A stretch of 64,000 nucleotides of DNA, taken from the NCBI GenBank assembly GCA_037447455.1, contig JBBIGQ010000002.1, positions 124,001 to 188,000 on the forward strand. The letters run 5' to 3'. Position 1 is the stretch's first letter. The number at the start of each line of letters is the position of its first letter. Shown here one piece after another: positions 1 to 9,498 of the stretch. The position numbers were made by a program, and so were the translations under genes. Below the pieces are notes generated by a model. The model searched no databases and was not told where the DNA came from. It saw nothing but the letters and a program-made list of their open reading frames with translations. The DNA comes from BPGX01 sp037447455. Its GTDB lineage: Bacteria; Bacteroidota; Bacteroidia; B-17B0; Aurantibacillaceae.

Positions 1-35
1 CTCTTCCCCTTTCTAAAAAGTGAAAGGGAAAAGAG
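1..35. terminator. Imperfect hairpin, possible terminator of an upstream gene
   Basis: The first 35 bases form an imperfect inverted repeat: CTCTTCCCCTTTC pairs with GAAAGGGAAAAGAG around a short AT-rich loop. No clear T-tract follows on the plus strand, and the upstream gene lies outside the window, so its role as a terminator is a guess. Confidence 0.3.
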
Positions 36-323
36 TAAATTACAAAACAAAATTTAAATTATAAATGCACACATTTGCTGCAAAGAAGTTGACAGCAAAG
101 GAACATTAAAACAACATCATAATTACGACTAAATCTTAATAAAGCAAACCATTTTGAAAGACGAAAACAGACATAAAAATTATAACATACAGGCAACAAG
201 TAAAAACAGGAACTCTTGGGATATAGAGATACAACCATACACAGAGAAATAGCCATATATTTTTCTTGCCAATTCACCGACTAAAATTGTAATTTAGAAA
301 CCTGAAATAATTAAAAAGATTAA
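36..323. other. AT-rich intergenic stretch, no gene recognised
   Basis: This is the leader of the type I restriction remnant. A 72-codon minus-strand reading frame here (59-277) has low-complexity, cysteine- and phenylalanine-rich content, no recognisable motif and no start context, so I do not call it. A purine-rich stretch (AAAAAGATTAA) directly precedes the ATG at 324. Confidence 0.5.
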
Positions 324-3300
324 ATGAAAAGAGATACAGACATTTCGCAGGAAGTAGCACTCATTTGGAATACCGCTAACGATGTTTTAAGAGACATTTT
401 TCAGCGGACAGAATACCCTGATATTATTTATCCGATGGTGCTTATCCGAAGGATTGAAGGTGTGATGATTGCCAAGACAGAGCAGCTTAAAAAAGAATTG
501 GAAAGCCAGCTGTCTAAGGTGGACATGAAAACGCAGGAACAAATCCTAAACAGAAAACTCCTTCAGGAAATCAAGTTTAATAACACCAGCGGAAAGACAC
601 TTGCCATCATTGCAGGCGAAGGAGAAAGCAGCATCAAGAATAATTTTATTACATACCTGAACGGCTATACCGACAACATCAAAATCATTATTGACCGTTC
701 GGGAATTCGTGCTCACATTAACAAACTGGCAGAAGAAAAAATTTTATACACACTCATCAAGGACTTTTCGGAGATTGACTTAAGCCCCGAAAAGGTGAGC
801 AACATCAAAATGGGGTACATTTTCGAGGAGTTGGTGCGCAGATTTTCGGAAGCCAACAATGCCGTTACCAAAGGGCCAAACCCCAATGCCGAAATGAAAG
901 ACAGTGGTATTGAATGGATTGGTGAAGTGCCAAAGCATTGGAAATTGAAACGAATGAAGAATGCATCTGAATTAATTAATGGATATTCATTTAATTCTGA
1001 ATTGTTTGGAGATGAAGGCATACCAGTTTTAAGAATTGGTGATATAAAACCAAAGATTGACTTAGAAGCAGCTAAAAAAATTATACCAAAAGAAACTGAC
1101 GATTTTTCTCAATTTGAGGTTAAAAAAGGGGATTTTCTTCTAGCATTGACAGGTGCTACTATAGGTAAAAGCTCAGAATACAACCTCGAAGAGATTGCAC
1201 TCCTAAATCAAAGAGTTGCTATTATTAGACCTAGAAAGGAATTAAATAGAAGATTTCTTAAATATGTAATTGACAATCCAAAGTTTGTGGATTACATAAA
1301 TTACCAATGCTATGGTGGGGCACAGGAAAATATTGGGAAAGGTGAAATTGGCGATTATTATATGGTGGTTCCAGATATTTCTGAACAACTCGCCATCGTC
1401 AACTACTTAGACGACCAAATCAGCAAAGATTTCTTGAAAGCCATTGGTCAAACGGGGGTGGTGGCATATTGCAAAAAAAGCAATGATGTTCGTTTAGCTT
1501 TAGGCGAACGATTAGAAAACTACCGAAATCCCGAAATACCCATTAATGCACCAGTAATTGTTACCATTCTGCATAAGTTCTCATTTTTAAAAGATATAGC
1601 TGACCAAACAGGGAAAAACATTTGCTTCATCATTGACGAGGCACACACCAGTCAGGAAGGCAGACTGCACGAAAAAATGGTGGATATATTTGATGAAGCT
1701 ACTGAGCAAACCATTCAGCAAAAAATAGAAGAAGAGGAAAACGAACAGGAAGAATTGATTGATGAAATTGCCAGAAAGGAATTTCCAAACCTTTGTTTTA
1801 TTGCCCTTACAGCTACGCCAAGCGACAAAACCATTCAGCATTTCGGCAAGGAAGGCCGTGCCTTTGACGTGTACAGTATGGATGAAGCTATAGACGAAGG
1901 CTACATAATGGACGTGGCAAAAAACATCATCACTTACGAAACCCTTTACGAACTCAATTACAAGCTGCCTGACGACTATCAGCAGAATGAATATCCCACC
2001 TTGCAGGTGTACCGAGCATTGAAACTGAAAGCCTTTGAAGATGATGAAGTCATCAAAGAAAAATGCAAAATCATAGTTTCCATCTTCAAAGACTGCACAG
2101 CCGACAAAATTGAAGGCAAAGCCAAATCAATGATTGTTACTTCCAGTCGATTGTGTGCCGTGAAATATAAACTCTTTCTGGATGAAGAGCTAAAAAGGCG
2201 TGGTTTAAAATGGAAAACGTTAGTGGCATTCACTGGCCAAATCAACTACAACGACACATTCTATACGGAAACCGAAATGAATAGAAGCAATAATCCGCGT
2301 TCTCAGAAAATAGAAGATTGTTTTGCAGAGCATGATGATATTCGTTTCCTTATTGTGGCAAACAAATTCCAGGTTGGTTTTAGCGAAAAATTACTGCATA
2401 CCATGTTCCTGGATAAAGCCCTGCAAGACCGCAATGCCGTACAAACCATTAGCCGTCTGAATAGAATTTATCCCGGAAAGAAATTCGATACACTCACGGT
2501 TGATTTTACCAATTCGTATGATAAAATCATCAAAGCATTCCGCAAGTATCAAAGCAATGTAGAAAGCCACAAAGAAGCCAATCCTGATGATTTGTATAAA
2601 ATCAAAGATGAATTATTGAAGCGTGGCATTTTCACAATGGAAGATGTGGAAGAATGTGTAAAGCTTTTCAACAGTGAAAATCGTGCCGATATAACACCAC
2701 TCTTAGCCTTGCTTTCCAAAATCAAAGGTATATTGCAAGCTAAGGTTGATATCGATAAGCAACGTGAGTTCAGAACCTCGCTAGCTCGTTATGTGCGTTT
2801 GTTTGGCTTTATCCATCGCTTGTTCCGCTTGCGTTTCAAAGACAAAATACTGATTGACTTCAACATCTTCGCCACACTTCTTTACAAGGAACTCGACCCA
2901 ACAATGAGTGCCGAAGATTTGGAAAAAGAAATCGAAAAAGTAAAACTGAAAATATTTGACATTGAAAAAATATCCGAAGGCAGAGACGATGAAAATGAAG
3001 GCGAAAACGGTGGCGGTCAGCGTGGCAGTGGAAACATCACCAACGTTAGACCAATGGCAACGGTTGAAGAAGTGGTAATGGACATCAATCAACGTTTCAA
3101 AGAAAGAGTATCTCCCGAAGTTGTAAAAGTGGTTGAAAATTATCTGCAAGCCCTTCAAAAAGCTGATGAACTAAAAACCACCATTAAGAACAACCTTTAT
3201 CAAGATGAAAGACAGGTGTATGAATTGGTCATTAAAGGCACTATGGACAAACTTTACACAGACTACATCATCAATCATTCACCGCAACACTTCGGAGAAC

Positions 3301-3380
3301 TGACACAGGAAAACATTCAAGGATATATAAACCAAATTGCCTACAAAATGCTGAGAGAGATACTCAGAACGACAGTATAA
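324..3380 (+). CDS. In-frame chimera of type I restriction-modification subunits (HsdM'-HsdS'-HsdR'), probably non-functional
   Basis: One open frame of 1018 codons carries pieces of three type I subunits. Residues about 1-182 match the HsdM N-terminal helical domain, up to GYIFEELVRRFSEANNA, which normally leads into the methyltransferase fold. Residues about 183-365 are the second target-recognition half of HsdS (KDSGIEWIGEVPKHW, ending SEQLAIVNYLDDQ). Residues about 366-1018 are the HsdR motor from motif II onward (FIIDEAH, ALTATPS, QTISRLNRIYPG) plus its C-terminal helical part. Missing are the whole methyltransferase catalytic domain with its NPPF-type motif, HsdS TRD1, and the HsdR nuclease and Walker A. 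The HsdS-HsdR joint falls in LDDQIS, which resembles both parents, suggesting deletion by microhomology or mis-assembly. Restriction and modification should both be lost. The parental families are clear; the biological reality of the fusion is not proven. Confidence 0.8.
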   Translation: MKRDTDISQEVALIWNTANDVLRDIFQRTEYPDIIYPMVLIRRIEGVMIAKTEQLKKELESQLSKVDMKTQEQILNRKLLQEIKFNNTSGKTLAIIAGEGESSIKNNFITYLNGYTDNIKIIIDRSGIRAHINKLAEEKILYTLIKDFSEIDLSPEKVSNIKMGYIFEELVRRFSEANNAVTKGPNPNAEMKDSGIEWIGEVPKHWKLKRMKNASELINGYSFNSELFGDEGIPVLRIGDIKPKIDLEAAKKIIPKETDDFSQFEVKKGDFLLALTGATIGKSSEYNLEEIALLNQRVAIIRPRKELNRRFLKYVIDNPKFVDYINYQCYGGAQENIGKGEIGDYYMVVPDISEQLAIVNYLDDQISKDFLKAIGQTGVVAYCKKSNDVRLALGERLENYRNPEIPINAPVIVTILHKFSFLKDIADQTGKNICFIIDEAHTSQEGRLHEKMVDIFDEATEQTIQQKIEEEENEQEELIDEIARKEFPNLCFIALTATPSDKTIQHFGKEGRAFDVYSMDEAIDEGYIMDVAKNIITYETLYELNYKLPDDYQQNEYPTLQVYRALKLKAFEDDEVIKEKCKIIVSIFKDCTADKIEGKAKSMIVTSSRLCAVKYKLFLDEELKRRGLKWKTLVAFTGQINYNDTFYTETEMNRSNNPRSQKIEDCFAEHDDIRFLIVANKFQVGFSEKLLHTMFLDKALQDRNAVQTISRLNRIYPGKKFDTLTVDFTNSYDKIIKAFRKYQSNVESHKEANPDDLYKIKDELLKRGIFTMEDVEECVKLFNSENRADITPLLALLSKIKGILQAKVDIDKQREFRTSLARYVRLFGFIHRLFRLRFKDKILIDFNIFATLLYKELDPTMSAEDLEKEIEKVKLKIFDIEKISEGRDDENEGENGGGQRGSGNITNVRPMATVEEVVMDINQRFKERVSPEVVKVVENYLQALQKADELKTTIKNNLYQDERQVYELVIKGTMDKLYTDYIINHSPQHFGELTQENIQGYINQIAYKMLREILRTTV

Positions 3381-3490
3381 AAGAAAGGATATGGCTATAT
3401 CTGAAACAGTACCAGATTGACATTAAACAAAATTTAGATGTAGCTTCAACTTACAAGGTTTACACTTTAAATCTCTCCCCTCTCTTCTTT

Positions 3491-5095
3491 TTAATAATCT
3501 CTGTAAAAATTAAACACATTGCAGGTTAACCCTGCATACAGCCATACATTGGTATAGCGTATAGCCATATCGTTGTTTGTTCTATAAATCAACCCAATGT
3601 TTGCACGCAGGTTCATCACAGGCACTATTAAGTAAGAAATTTCAATTTGTGAATGATTAAAATACGTCCGGATGCCTTGCAGAGTGTAGTTGCCATATTC
3701 TTTTCCTCTTGTTGTGTACGAAAGGAAAATGTTTTGCCCTACATTACTTTTTTCATTCAAACTATCCTTACCAATTTCAGCATATACTTGATGCATCTGA
3801 ATTTTCCAGCGATGGTAAGAATACGTCAATTGACCAATCCATTCTCTGAAGTTCGCACCAAAAGGATGGGCTAAGGGCAGCCCTAAATGTGCATAATTCT
3901 GGGCTGGTGCACCATGCGAGTAAGTATAGGGCTTTACTTCATTATATTCTAAACGAAAATTTAAATTTTTAATATCAAAAAAATTTATCCAATATAATCC
4001 CAACTGCCATCCTTGTTTATTGGCCCACCATCCCTTGCCGGCACGAATTTCTTTTAAATAAAATTCATCTAATGCCAATTGTCCATAAAACATTACTTTC
4101 TTTGTAAGAATGTAACTTGCATTCAAGCCCATCATCACATTATCCGAAGAGCCTTGTTGATATTCCTGCGGTCTTAAAAACAGCACCGGACTTAAATACG
4201 TCGGGTCAAAGCCGCGGTGTCTGTTTGTATCTGTTCCTTGCCACACCACATTTTCAAAAAGCGTCAGATTAAATTTTCTGGAAACATTCACAGACAAAGA
4301 ATGCATGGTTGAATATTTTTTTTGTATGGTGTTTAAGCTACTACCCGGACTATAATGCTGTAACAATATATAAAAAACATTGTATTGAATTTTCCAGAAG
4401 TTTGTTTGTATTTTCAAATAGGGATAAGGCATTGCTATATCCGATAACAACAACGAGCGATACCCATTTCCAATAAACATTTTTCCTCGTCCTGCCTGAA
4501 AATTTAAAAACGATTTTGAATATGAAGCATACGTATTCCAGTACAAATAATTATATCTGTTTTTCTGCGCATTCAAAGGAAATCCAATGTTGGGAATAAA
4601 CTGATTTATCAAAACACTTGTATCTGAAAAATAGGGAAAAGTTGATGAATAGATTGACCCTAATCCATAAAGTGTAAAATCATTGTTGATATTTAAATAC
4701 ATTTGAGAACCTACACCATTTTCGGAAGTGAAGTTTCCGTCATATCCCTGAATACTATGAATGACCGGTAAAACCTGCAATTGATATTGATTGCGTTTAT
4801 TCGGTGCATCGTTGAATACTTTGCTTAAAGCCAAGGATTTTATTTTCGGATAATATCTTTTGCTAAACACTGTATCTGAAAATTCTGTAATGGTGGAAAA
4901 TAAATAGGGTTGATACACAGAATGAAATTTTTCTGAAGGATACCGAATATTCCATTCCTGCAAAGCGTCTCTATAATCTGTATTTAAGGGGACGTTTTTA
5001 GTTTGAACATTATACTGTGCTTTTGATAGATAAACAAAGAACGTGCAAAAAATTATCCAAATCGTTTTTTCAGATATATTCAGATATTTCCACAT
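3491..5095 (-). CDS. RemB / Wzi-like outer-membrane protein
   Basis: A 534-residue exported protein. It has a short N-terminal hydrophobic signal (IIFCTFFVYLSKAQ) and then alternating aromatic/polar beta-strand sequence to the C-terminus, as in outer-membrane barrels. Blocks such as FQAGRGKMFIGNGYRSLLLS, HRGFDPTYLSPVLFLRPQEY and the terminal RTNNDMAIRYTNVWLYAGL recall the Wzi/capsule-assembly and RemB (gliding-associated) family of Bacteroidota. The frame could open at a TTG at 5101, but the ATG at 5095 is the likelier start. It lies downstream of cysS on the same strand with about 115 bp between them. The function in this organism (surface polysaccharide handling or gliding) is inferred only. 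Confidence 0.6.
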   Translation of the reverse strand: MWKYLNISEKTIWIIFCTFFVYLSKAQYNVQTKNVPLNTDYRDALQEWNIRYPSEKFHSVYQPYLFSTITEFSDTVFSKRYYPKIKSLALSKVFNDAPNKRNQYQLQVLPVIHSIQGYDGNFTSENGVGSQMYLNINNDFTLYGLGSIYSSTFPYFSDTSVLINQFIPNIGFPLNAQKNRYNYLYWNTYASYSKSFLNFQAGRGKMFIGNGYRSLLLSDIAMPYPYLKIQTNFWKIQYNVFYILLQHYSPGSSLNTIQKKYSTMHSLSVNVSRKFNLTLFENVVWQGTDTNRHRGFDPTYLSPVLFLRPQEYQQGSSDNVMMGLNASYILTKKVMFYGQLALDEFYLKEIRAGKGWWANKQGWQLGLYWINFFDIKNLNFRLEYNEVKPYTYSHGAPAQNYAHLGLPLAHPFGANFREWIGQLTYSYHRWKIQMHQVYAEIGKDSLNEKSNVGQNIFLSYTTRGKEYGNYTLQGIRTYFNHSQIEISYLIVPVMNLRANIGLIYRTNNDMAIRYTNVWLYAGLTCNVFNFYRDY

Positions 5096-5209
5096 TCTCA
5101 AAAATAAAATTATTTTTTATTACTCAGCATTACCTTATTTTAAGCTTTGTATCTCAATTGGCTTTGCGAGATTTTTTAATAATGTTGAATGAAACATGAT
5201 TTCTAAAAA

Positions 5210-6682
5210 TTAATTTTTTAAAATCCACTTTGTTCCATCTGGGGTATCTTTAATGTTAATTCCAATAGATTCTAATTTGTTGCGAATACTATCTGACAAA
5301 GCGTAATTTTTATTCTTCTTAGCTTCTGAACGAATTTCTAACACCAATTCTACAAGTGTTTGTACTTTGGAAAACAAATCAGAATTTTGCTGCGTATCTG
5401 CCTTTGGAATACCCATTATGTCATAAAAAAATGTTTGAAAAAGTTTTTTGAGTTCTTCCATATCCTGACTTGTCAAAGCCATCTGTCCCTCGTTGGCTTT
5501 ATTAATTATTTTTGCAATTTCAAACAATTCTGCTACAAGAACGGCTGTGTTGATATCATCATTTAAAGCAGCATAACACTTATTCCATAAATCTTTTATT
5601 GACACAGAGGAACTATCAGACGGTTTGATAGTATTCAACAAATCAAAACTTTCAATCAAGCGATAATATCCTTTTTCTGCAGCGTTCAGAGCATCCATCG
5701 TAATGTCCAATGTACTGCGGTAATGCGTCTGCATCATAAAAAAACGAATGATAGCCGGACTAAAACCTTTGGGTAATAACGAATTCGTTCCGCTTATTAG
5801 TTCCAACGGCAATACCACATTCCCAAGGGATTTACTCATTTTCTTTCCGTTTAAGGTAAGCATATTGGTATGTAACCAAAACCTTGCGGGTTGCTTGCCA
5901 CAATACGCCATGTTTTGGGCAATTTCATTGGTGTGATGCGTCGGTGCTAAGTCCATTCCACCGCCGTGAATATCAAATTCAGGTCCAAGGTACTTCGTAC
6001 TCATGGCCGAACATTCTATATGCCATCCCGGAAAACCCTTTCCCCATGGGCTATTCCATTGCATCAAATGTTGGGGCTTGGCTTTAATCCAAAGTGCAAA
6101 GTCCAAACGTCCGCACTTTTCATCTTGTCCGTCTAATTCCCGTGTATTGTTCAGAAGTTCTTCCAGATTTCTACCGGTTAAAGCGGTGTAATCGTAGTGT
6201 TTTGCAAATTTTTCTACATCAAAATAAATTGTTCCGTTCACTTCGTATGCCCAGCCGTTCTTCAAAATCTGCATAGCCATTTCTTGTTGTTCTAAAATAT
6301 GCCCGGTGGCAGTAGGTTCGATAGAGGGCGGAAGCACATTAAACAAACGCATAATCTCGTGAAAAGATACGGTGTACTTTTGCACAATCTCCATGGGCTC
6401 CAAACGCTCCAACACTGCTCTTTTAGAAATTTTATCCTCCTCCGAATCATCTTCTAAGTGGCCAGCATCGGTTATATTTCGCACATATCTTACTTTGTAA
6501 TCCAGATGCTTTAAGTAGCGATAAATTACATCAAATGCAATAAATGTACGCACATTGCCTAAGTGCACATCGTTATACACAGTAGGCCCACATACGTACA
6601 TACCTACAAACGGCGGATTAATAGGTTGAAAAACTTCTTTTTTTCTGGTAAGTGTATTGTAAAAATGTAGTTCTTTAGACAT
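5210..6682 (-). CDS. cysS: Cysteinyl-tRNA synthetase
   Basis: This 490-residue class I synthetase charges tRNA-Cys in the cytoplasm. The catalytic HIGH motif is present as VHLGN after the family-specific MYVCGPTVYND. The zinc-site region GWHIECSAMS, the HGGGMDL segment and the KMSKS loop (GKKMSKSLGN) follow in order, then the C-terminal DALR/helical tail. The length is normal for CysS. An in-frame ATG lies five codons further upstream (6697), but the start at MSKELHFYN matches the family N-terminus. A TACTTTTG promoter element lies just upstream. Confidence 0.97.
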   Translation of the reverse strand: MSKELHFYNTLTRKKEVFQPINPPFVGMYVCGPTVYNDVHLGNVRTFIAFDVIYRYLKHLDYKVRYVRNITDAGHLEDDSEEDKISKRAVLERLEPMEIVQKYTVSFHEIMRLFNVLPPSIEPTATGHILEQQEMAMQILKNGWAYEVNGTIYFDVEKFAKHYDYTALTGRNLEELLNNTRELDGQDEKCGRLDFALWIKAKPQHLMQWNSPWGKGFPGWHIECSAMSTKYLGPEFDIHGGGMDLAPTHHTNEIAQNMAYCGKQPARFWLHTNMLTLNGKKMSKSLGNVVLPLELISGTNSLLPKGFSPAIIRFFMMQTHYRSTLDITMDALNAAEKGYYRLIESFDLLNTIKPSDSSSVSIKDLWNKCYAALNDDINTAVLVAELFEIAKIINKANEGQMALTSQDMEELKKLFQTFFYDIMGIPKADTQQNSDLFSKVQTLVELVLEIRSEAKKNKNYALSDSIRNKLESIGINIKDTPDGTKWILKN

Positions 6683-6704
6683 ACAACTTAAATTCAAGGT
6701 TTCG

Positions 6705-6712
6705 CAAAAGTA
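6705..6712 (-). promoter_or_regulatory. Bacteroidota -7 promoter element of cysS
   Basis: TACTTTTG on the minus strand fits TAnnTTTG and lies 23 bp upstream of the cysS ATG. No regulator box is visible, as expected for a housekeeping gene. Confidence 0.55.
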
Positions 6713-6851
6713 AGAAAAAGAAAAATGGATAAAGTGAACAAAATAAGCAAGCCCCTTGTGAAAACACCAAGACCATGATAATTATTATACAGTATTCAAA
6801 AAATCGCAGGAAGTAAGATAATGGTGCAATAACTTTTATTTACCGGATTTT

Positions 6852-7592
6852 TTACTCGCTCTCTTTTATTTCTTGTGCTATCTTTTGTAGTTGTGAGATG
6901 TTTAAGATTTTAATTCTCTTTTTATTGCTTTCAATAAGTTTTTGTTTTTCAAATGCAGTGATTGTTCGTATAACATTGGCTGAAGTCATACCTGAAAGAG
7001 AAGCAATGTCCTGCCTTTTCAGAGCCACATCTATGTATCCATCTGAAGAATAGCCATAAAATTCTCCTAACTTTATTAATGTTTCCGCTACCCGGGCGTG
7101 TATTTGTTTTTGAGTAATATTAATAAAATGTATCTGGTGATTAATTAAAGCAGTAGCAAATTCATAAAGTAGTTTTTTGGCAAAATGAGTATTATTCATT
7201 AGAACTTTATTAAAATGCTGTTCATCAATAATACAAACCGACGAGTTTTCCAAAGCAATGGCAGTGTGCGTATAATTTTTTCCAATAACCAATGTTTCAA
7301 TATCTAAGAAATCAACCGGTCTTTTTAATGACAAGATAATTTCCCGATTTCTATGGGAATATTTGACCAGTTTTACCTTCCCTTCGTTTAAGCAATATAA
7401 TCCTGACGGCTTACAATTCTCTTTATAAATTGTTTCTCCTTTCTTGAAATTTACCACAACTCTATTTTGATTCAACAACTCTAATTCCTTTTCACTCAAT
7501 CCCTCAAATAAGGATAATGTTCTTTTACTACAATTCACGCAGGAATGATTGGTAGAATGAATTTGGCATAATTGACTTTCTGTTTTCATCAT
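6852..7592 (-). CDS. Crp/Fnr-family transcription regulator, possibly an oxygen or redox sensor
   Basis: A 246-residue protein with an N-terminal cyclic-nucleotide-type beta barrel (about 30-140), a dimerisation helix and a C-terminal winged helix (RQDIASLSGMTSANVIRTITAFE). Four cysteines could bind an Fe-S cluster as in FNR: C9, C18 and C21 at the N-terminus, and C120 in SSVCIIDE, which aligns with FNR C122. The N-terminal spacing differs from E. coli FNR, so cluster binding is inferred. Its own promoter carries a TGATnnnnATCA box, and the recognition helix region (SGMTSANVIRTI) is FNR/DNR-like. It is the best candidate for the regulator of the nar, narK, moa/mod, hcr and bcr promoters described here. 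Confidence 0.85.
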   Translation of the reverse strand: MMKTESQLCQIHSTNHSCVNCSKRTLSLFEGLSEKELELLNQNRVVVNFKKGETIYKENCKPSGLYCLNEGKVKLVKYSHRNREIILSLKRPVDFLDIETLVIGKNYTHTAIALENSSVCIIDEQHFNKVLMNNTHFAKKLLYEFATALINHQIHFINITQKQIHARVAETLIKLGEFYGYSSDGYIDVALKRQDIASLSGMTSANVIRTITAFEKQKLIESNKKRIKILNISQLQKIAQEIKESE

Positions 7593-7612
7593 ATTTTAAA
7601 CTATTTGAACGA

Positions 7613-7620
7613 CAAAGGTA
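7613..7620 (-). promoter_or_regulatory. -7 promoter element of the Crp/Fnr regulator gene
   Basis: TACCTTTG on the minus strand is a perfect TAnnTTTG, placing transcription start near 7607, just upstream of the ATG at 7592. The FNR-like box centre is 36.5 bp upstream of its last G. Confidence 0.75.
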
Positions 7621-7643
7621 TAGCCCTCTGCCTGATAATAAAA

Positions 7644-7655
7644 TGATATTTATCA
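7644..7655. promoter_or_regulatory. FNR-like box TGATATTTATCA (autoregulatory site)
   Basis: A perfect TGAT-N4-ATCA palindrome within ATGATATTTATCAG. It is centred at 7649.5, about 42 bp upstream of the predicted start of the regulator gene, the class II activator position. A further CTGATAA copy lies just outside at 7632-7638. Confidence 0.7.
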
Positions 7656-7699
7656 GAAAAAAACAGTATGAACAATATTCTTTAAGATGTTTTAATAAA

Positions 7700-8653
7700 C
7701 TATCTGTTTTCTTTTGTCTGCTTCCTCGTGTATTCATTGGAATGATGATCCCATCCTTCTGCCACTCTGAAAATATGCAATACATAAGGAAACAAGGCGT
7801 CCATACTTTCCTTTACACCATTCGAAGAACCTGGCAAACAAAACAAGAGTGTATCTTTCATTTTTCCGGCTATTCCTCTTGATAACATCGCATACGGCGT
7901 TCGTTGCTGACCATAATTTCTGGCTGCCTCCATAATACCCGGAATTTCTGTATCCAATAAAGGTCGCACAGCTTCCGGAGTAACATCTCTTGGTGAAAGT
8001 CCTGTGCCTCCTGTTGTGATAATCAAATCAATTTTTTGTTGAACAAAATTTAGTATGGTTTCTTTTATCTTCTCTGCTTCATCAGGAATAATCACATAAT
8101 GTTCAACCATTACTCCAAGGTTTTGTAATTTATCTTTAATGATTTGTCCTGACTTATCCTTTTTTGTTCCTTTGGATACACTATCTGACATTACCACTAC
8201 TGCCGCTTTTAATTTCTTTGCAATGGTAGTATAATTAGCAAAATCTGTTTTTCCTCCTGTTTTTTCAAGCAATGTAATGGATTGTATGGAAATTGGCTCA
8301 TTCAAAGGTTTTAGAGTATCATAAAGTGTAAGTGCCACAATGGACGCTCCGTGTAGTGCCTCCATTTCACAACCTGTTTTATTAATGCTTCTTACTATAA
8401 CACGAATTTTTATTTTATTTTCTTCAAGAGAAAAATCAATATCACACCCATCAATTGGAATTGGATGGCAATGCGGAATCGCATTAGCAGTATTTTTCAC
8501 GGCAAGAAAACCGGCTGCTTTTGCCATCGGTAAAATGTCTTTTTTAGGAAGGTCATTATTTTTTATTTTTTCAATAATGTCCGGAGTAACTTCTACAATG
8601 GCTTCTGCCGTTGCAGTTCTTAATGTTGAATTTTTTTCAGTGATGTTTCTCAT
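7700..8653 (-). CDS. moaCB: Bifunctional molybdopterin biosynthesis protein MoaC-MoaB/MogA
   Basis: A 317-residue fusion. Residues 1-150 are MoaC, the cyclic pyranopterin monophosphate synthase (TLRTATAEAIVEV, IPHCHPIPIDG, EMEALHGASIVALTLYD). Residues about 160-310 are a MoaB/MogA adenylyltransferase (TTGGTGLSPRDVTPEAV, LPGSSNGVKE). It therefore acts at two points of Moco synthesis: ring formation from GTP and adenylation of molybdopterin. This fusion is common in Bacteroidota. The frame stays open upstream to a TTG inside moaD, but the ATG at 8653 gives a normal MoaC N-terminus and a 25-bp gap after moaD. It is the last gene of the moeA-mobA-moaD-moaCB operon. Confidence 0.93.
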   Translation of the reverse strand: MRNITEKNSTLRTATAEAIVEVTPDIIEKIKNNDLPKKDILPMAKAAGFLAVKNTANAIPHCHPIPIDGCDIDFSLEENKIKIRVIVRSINKTGCEMEALHGASIVALTLYDTLKPLNEPISIQSITLLEKTGGKTDFANYTTIAKKLKAAVVVMSDSVSKGTKKDKSGQIIKDKLQNLGVMVEHYVIIPDEAEKIKETILNFVQQKIDLIITTGGTGLSPRDVTPEAVRPLLDTEIPGIMEAARNYGQQRTPYAMLSRGIAGKMKDTLLFCLPGSSNGVKESMDALFPYVLHIFRVAEGWDHHSNEYTRKQTKENR

Positions 8654-8678
8654 AAGATTAAATTTTTTAAATTGAAAA

Positions 8679-8936
8679 TTATCCTCCGGCAAAAGGAGGT
8701 AAAAACGCTATCTCGTCATCATCTTTGAGAACAAGAGCCGTTTCGTTTTTAAGAGCATCTTTTGATATGAGTTTCATATTAAAAACCACCTGAATTTTCG
8801 GATTATTTAAGGGTGGATAAACTTGATGTATGTGGTCAATAAAAGAACTGAGTGTCCCTTCAAATGTCATGCTTTCTTCCTCTTTGTTTGTAATGTCTCT
8901 TGCTATTCCAAAATATTTAATTAAAATGCTGGCCAT
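8679..8936 (-). CDS. moaD: MoaD, small sulfur-carrier subunit of molybdopterin synthase
   Basis: An 85-residue ubiquitin-like protein ending in the required Gly-Gly (FLPPFAGG), which is adenylated and thiocarboxylated to supply sulfur to MoaE. IKYFGIARDITNKEE at the N-terminus is typical of MoaD. Its start overlaps the 3' end of mobA by 20 bp, indicating translational coupling. Its partner MoaE is encoded separately at 23817-24248. Confidence 0.93.
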   Translation of the reverse strand: MASILIKYFGIARDITNKEEESMTFEGTLSSFIDHIHQVYPPLNNPKIQVVFNMKLISKDALKNETALVLKDDDEIAFLPPFAGG

Positions 8937-9498
8937 ATTCGTTCAATTTATTTAATTCTTCAAAGGTATTTATATTAGTAAAAAAATTTTTCATGGTATC
9001 TGAAAAGTCAACATAAAATGTATCCGTCAATTTTAGTAAATGTTTTAACTTGAAATCATTTTTTTTAATCTGTTGTTGTATTATCGGTAATATGTTTACA
9101 GAATAAATTCCACAAAGAGGATGTATATCTTCTTGTAATTTGGGGACAATCACCTCTCCCTTTTTCTGATATGGTATTAAAAAGTGTATAACATCTTCGG
9201 AAACATAGGGCATATCGCAAGCTACTACAATGTTTTTCTCTTCGTTTGTAAAAGATAAGCCCGAATATAACCCTCCTAAGGGACCTATGTTTTTTATTAA
9301 ATCAGAAATAACAACAATAGTATCGGATTGCAAATAATGATAAGAAGAATCATTAGAAACAATAATTATTTGATGACAAAATTTTTTTAAGAGATTGGTT
9401 TGATTTTCAATGATAGGCATTCCATTGAGTGGAATTAATCCTTTTGATATTCCATTTAAGCGAGTTGCTTTTCCTCCTGCCAGAATAATTCCATTCAT
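8917..9498 (-). CDS. mobA: Molybdenum cofactor guanylyltransferase
   Basis: A 193-residue GT-A-fold nucleotidyltransferase that adds GMP to Moco to form the guanine dinucleotide (MGD) required by NarG. It shows the MobA signature GIILAGGKATRLNGISKGLIP, the IVSNDS segment, GPLGGLYSGL and the metal-binding VVACDMPYV. It overlaps moeA by 4 bp upstream and moaD by 20 bp downstream. A MocA-like relative (47412-48020) sits with the hcr genes, so the two enzymes probably serve different cofactor forms. Confidence 0.92.
   Translation of the reverse strand: MNGIILAGGKATRLNGISKGLIPLNGMPIIENQTNLLKKFCHQIIIVSNDSSYHYLQSDTIVVISDLIKNIGPLGGLYSGLSFTNEEKNIVVACDMPYVSEDVIHFLIPYQKKGEVIVPKLQEDIHPLCGIYSVNILPIIQQQIKKNDFKLKHLLKLTDTFYVDFSDTMKNFFTNINTFEELNKLNEYGQHFN

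Noticed and set aside
59..277. 72-codon minus-strand reading frame before the hsd chimera
   Set aside because: No motif, no start context and composition of random AT-rich sequence.
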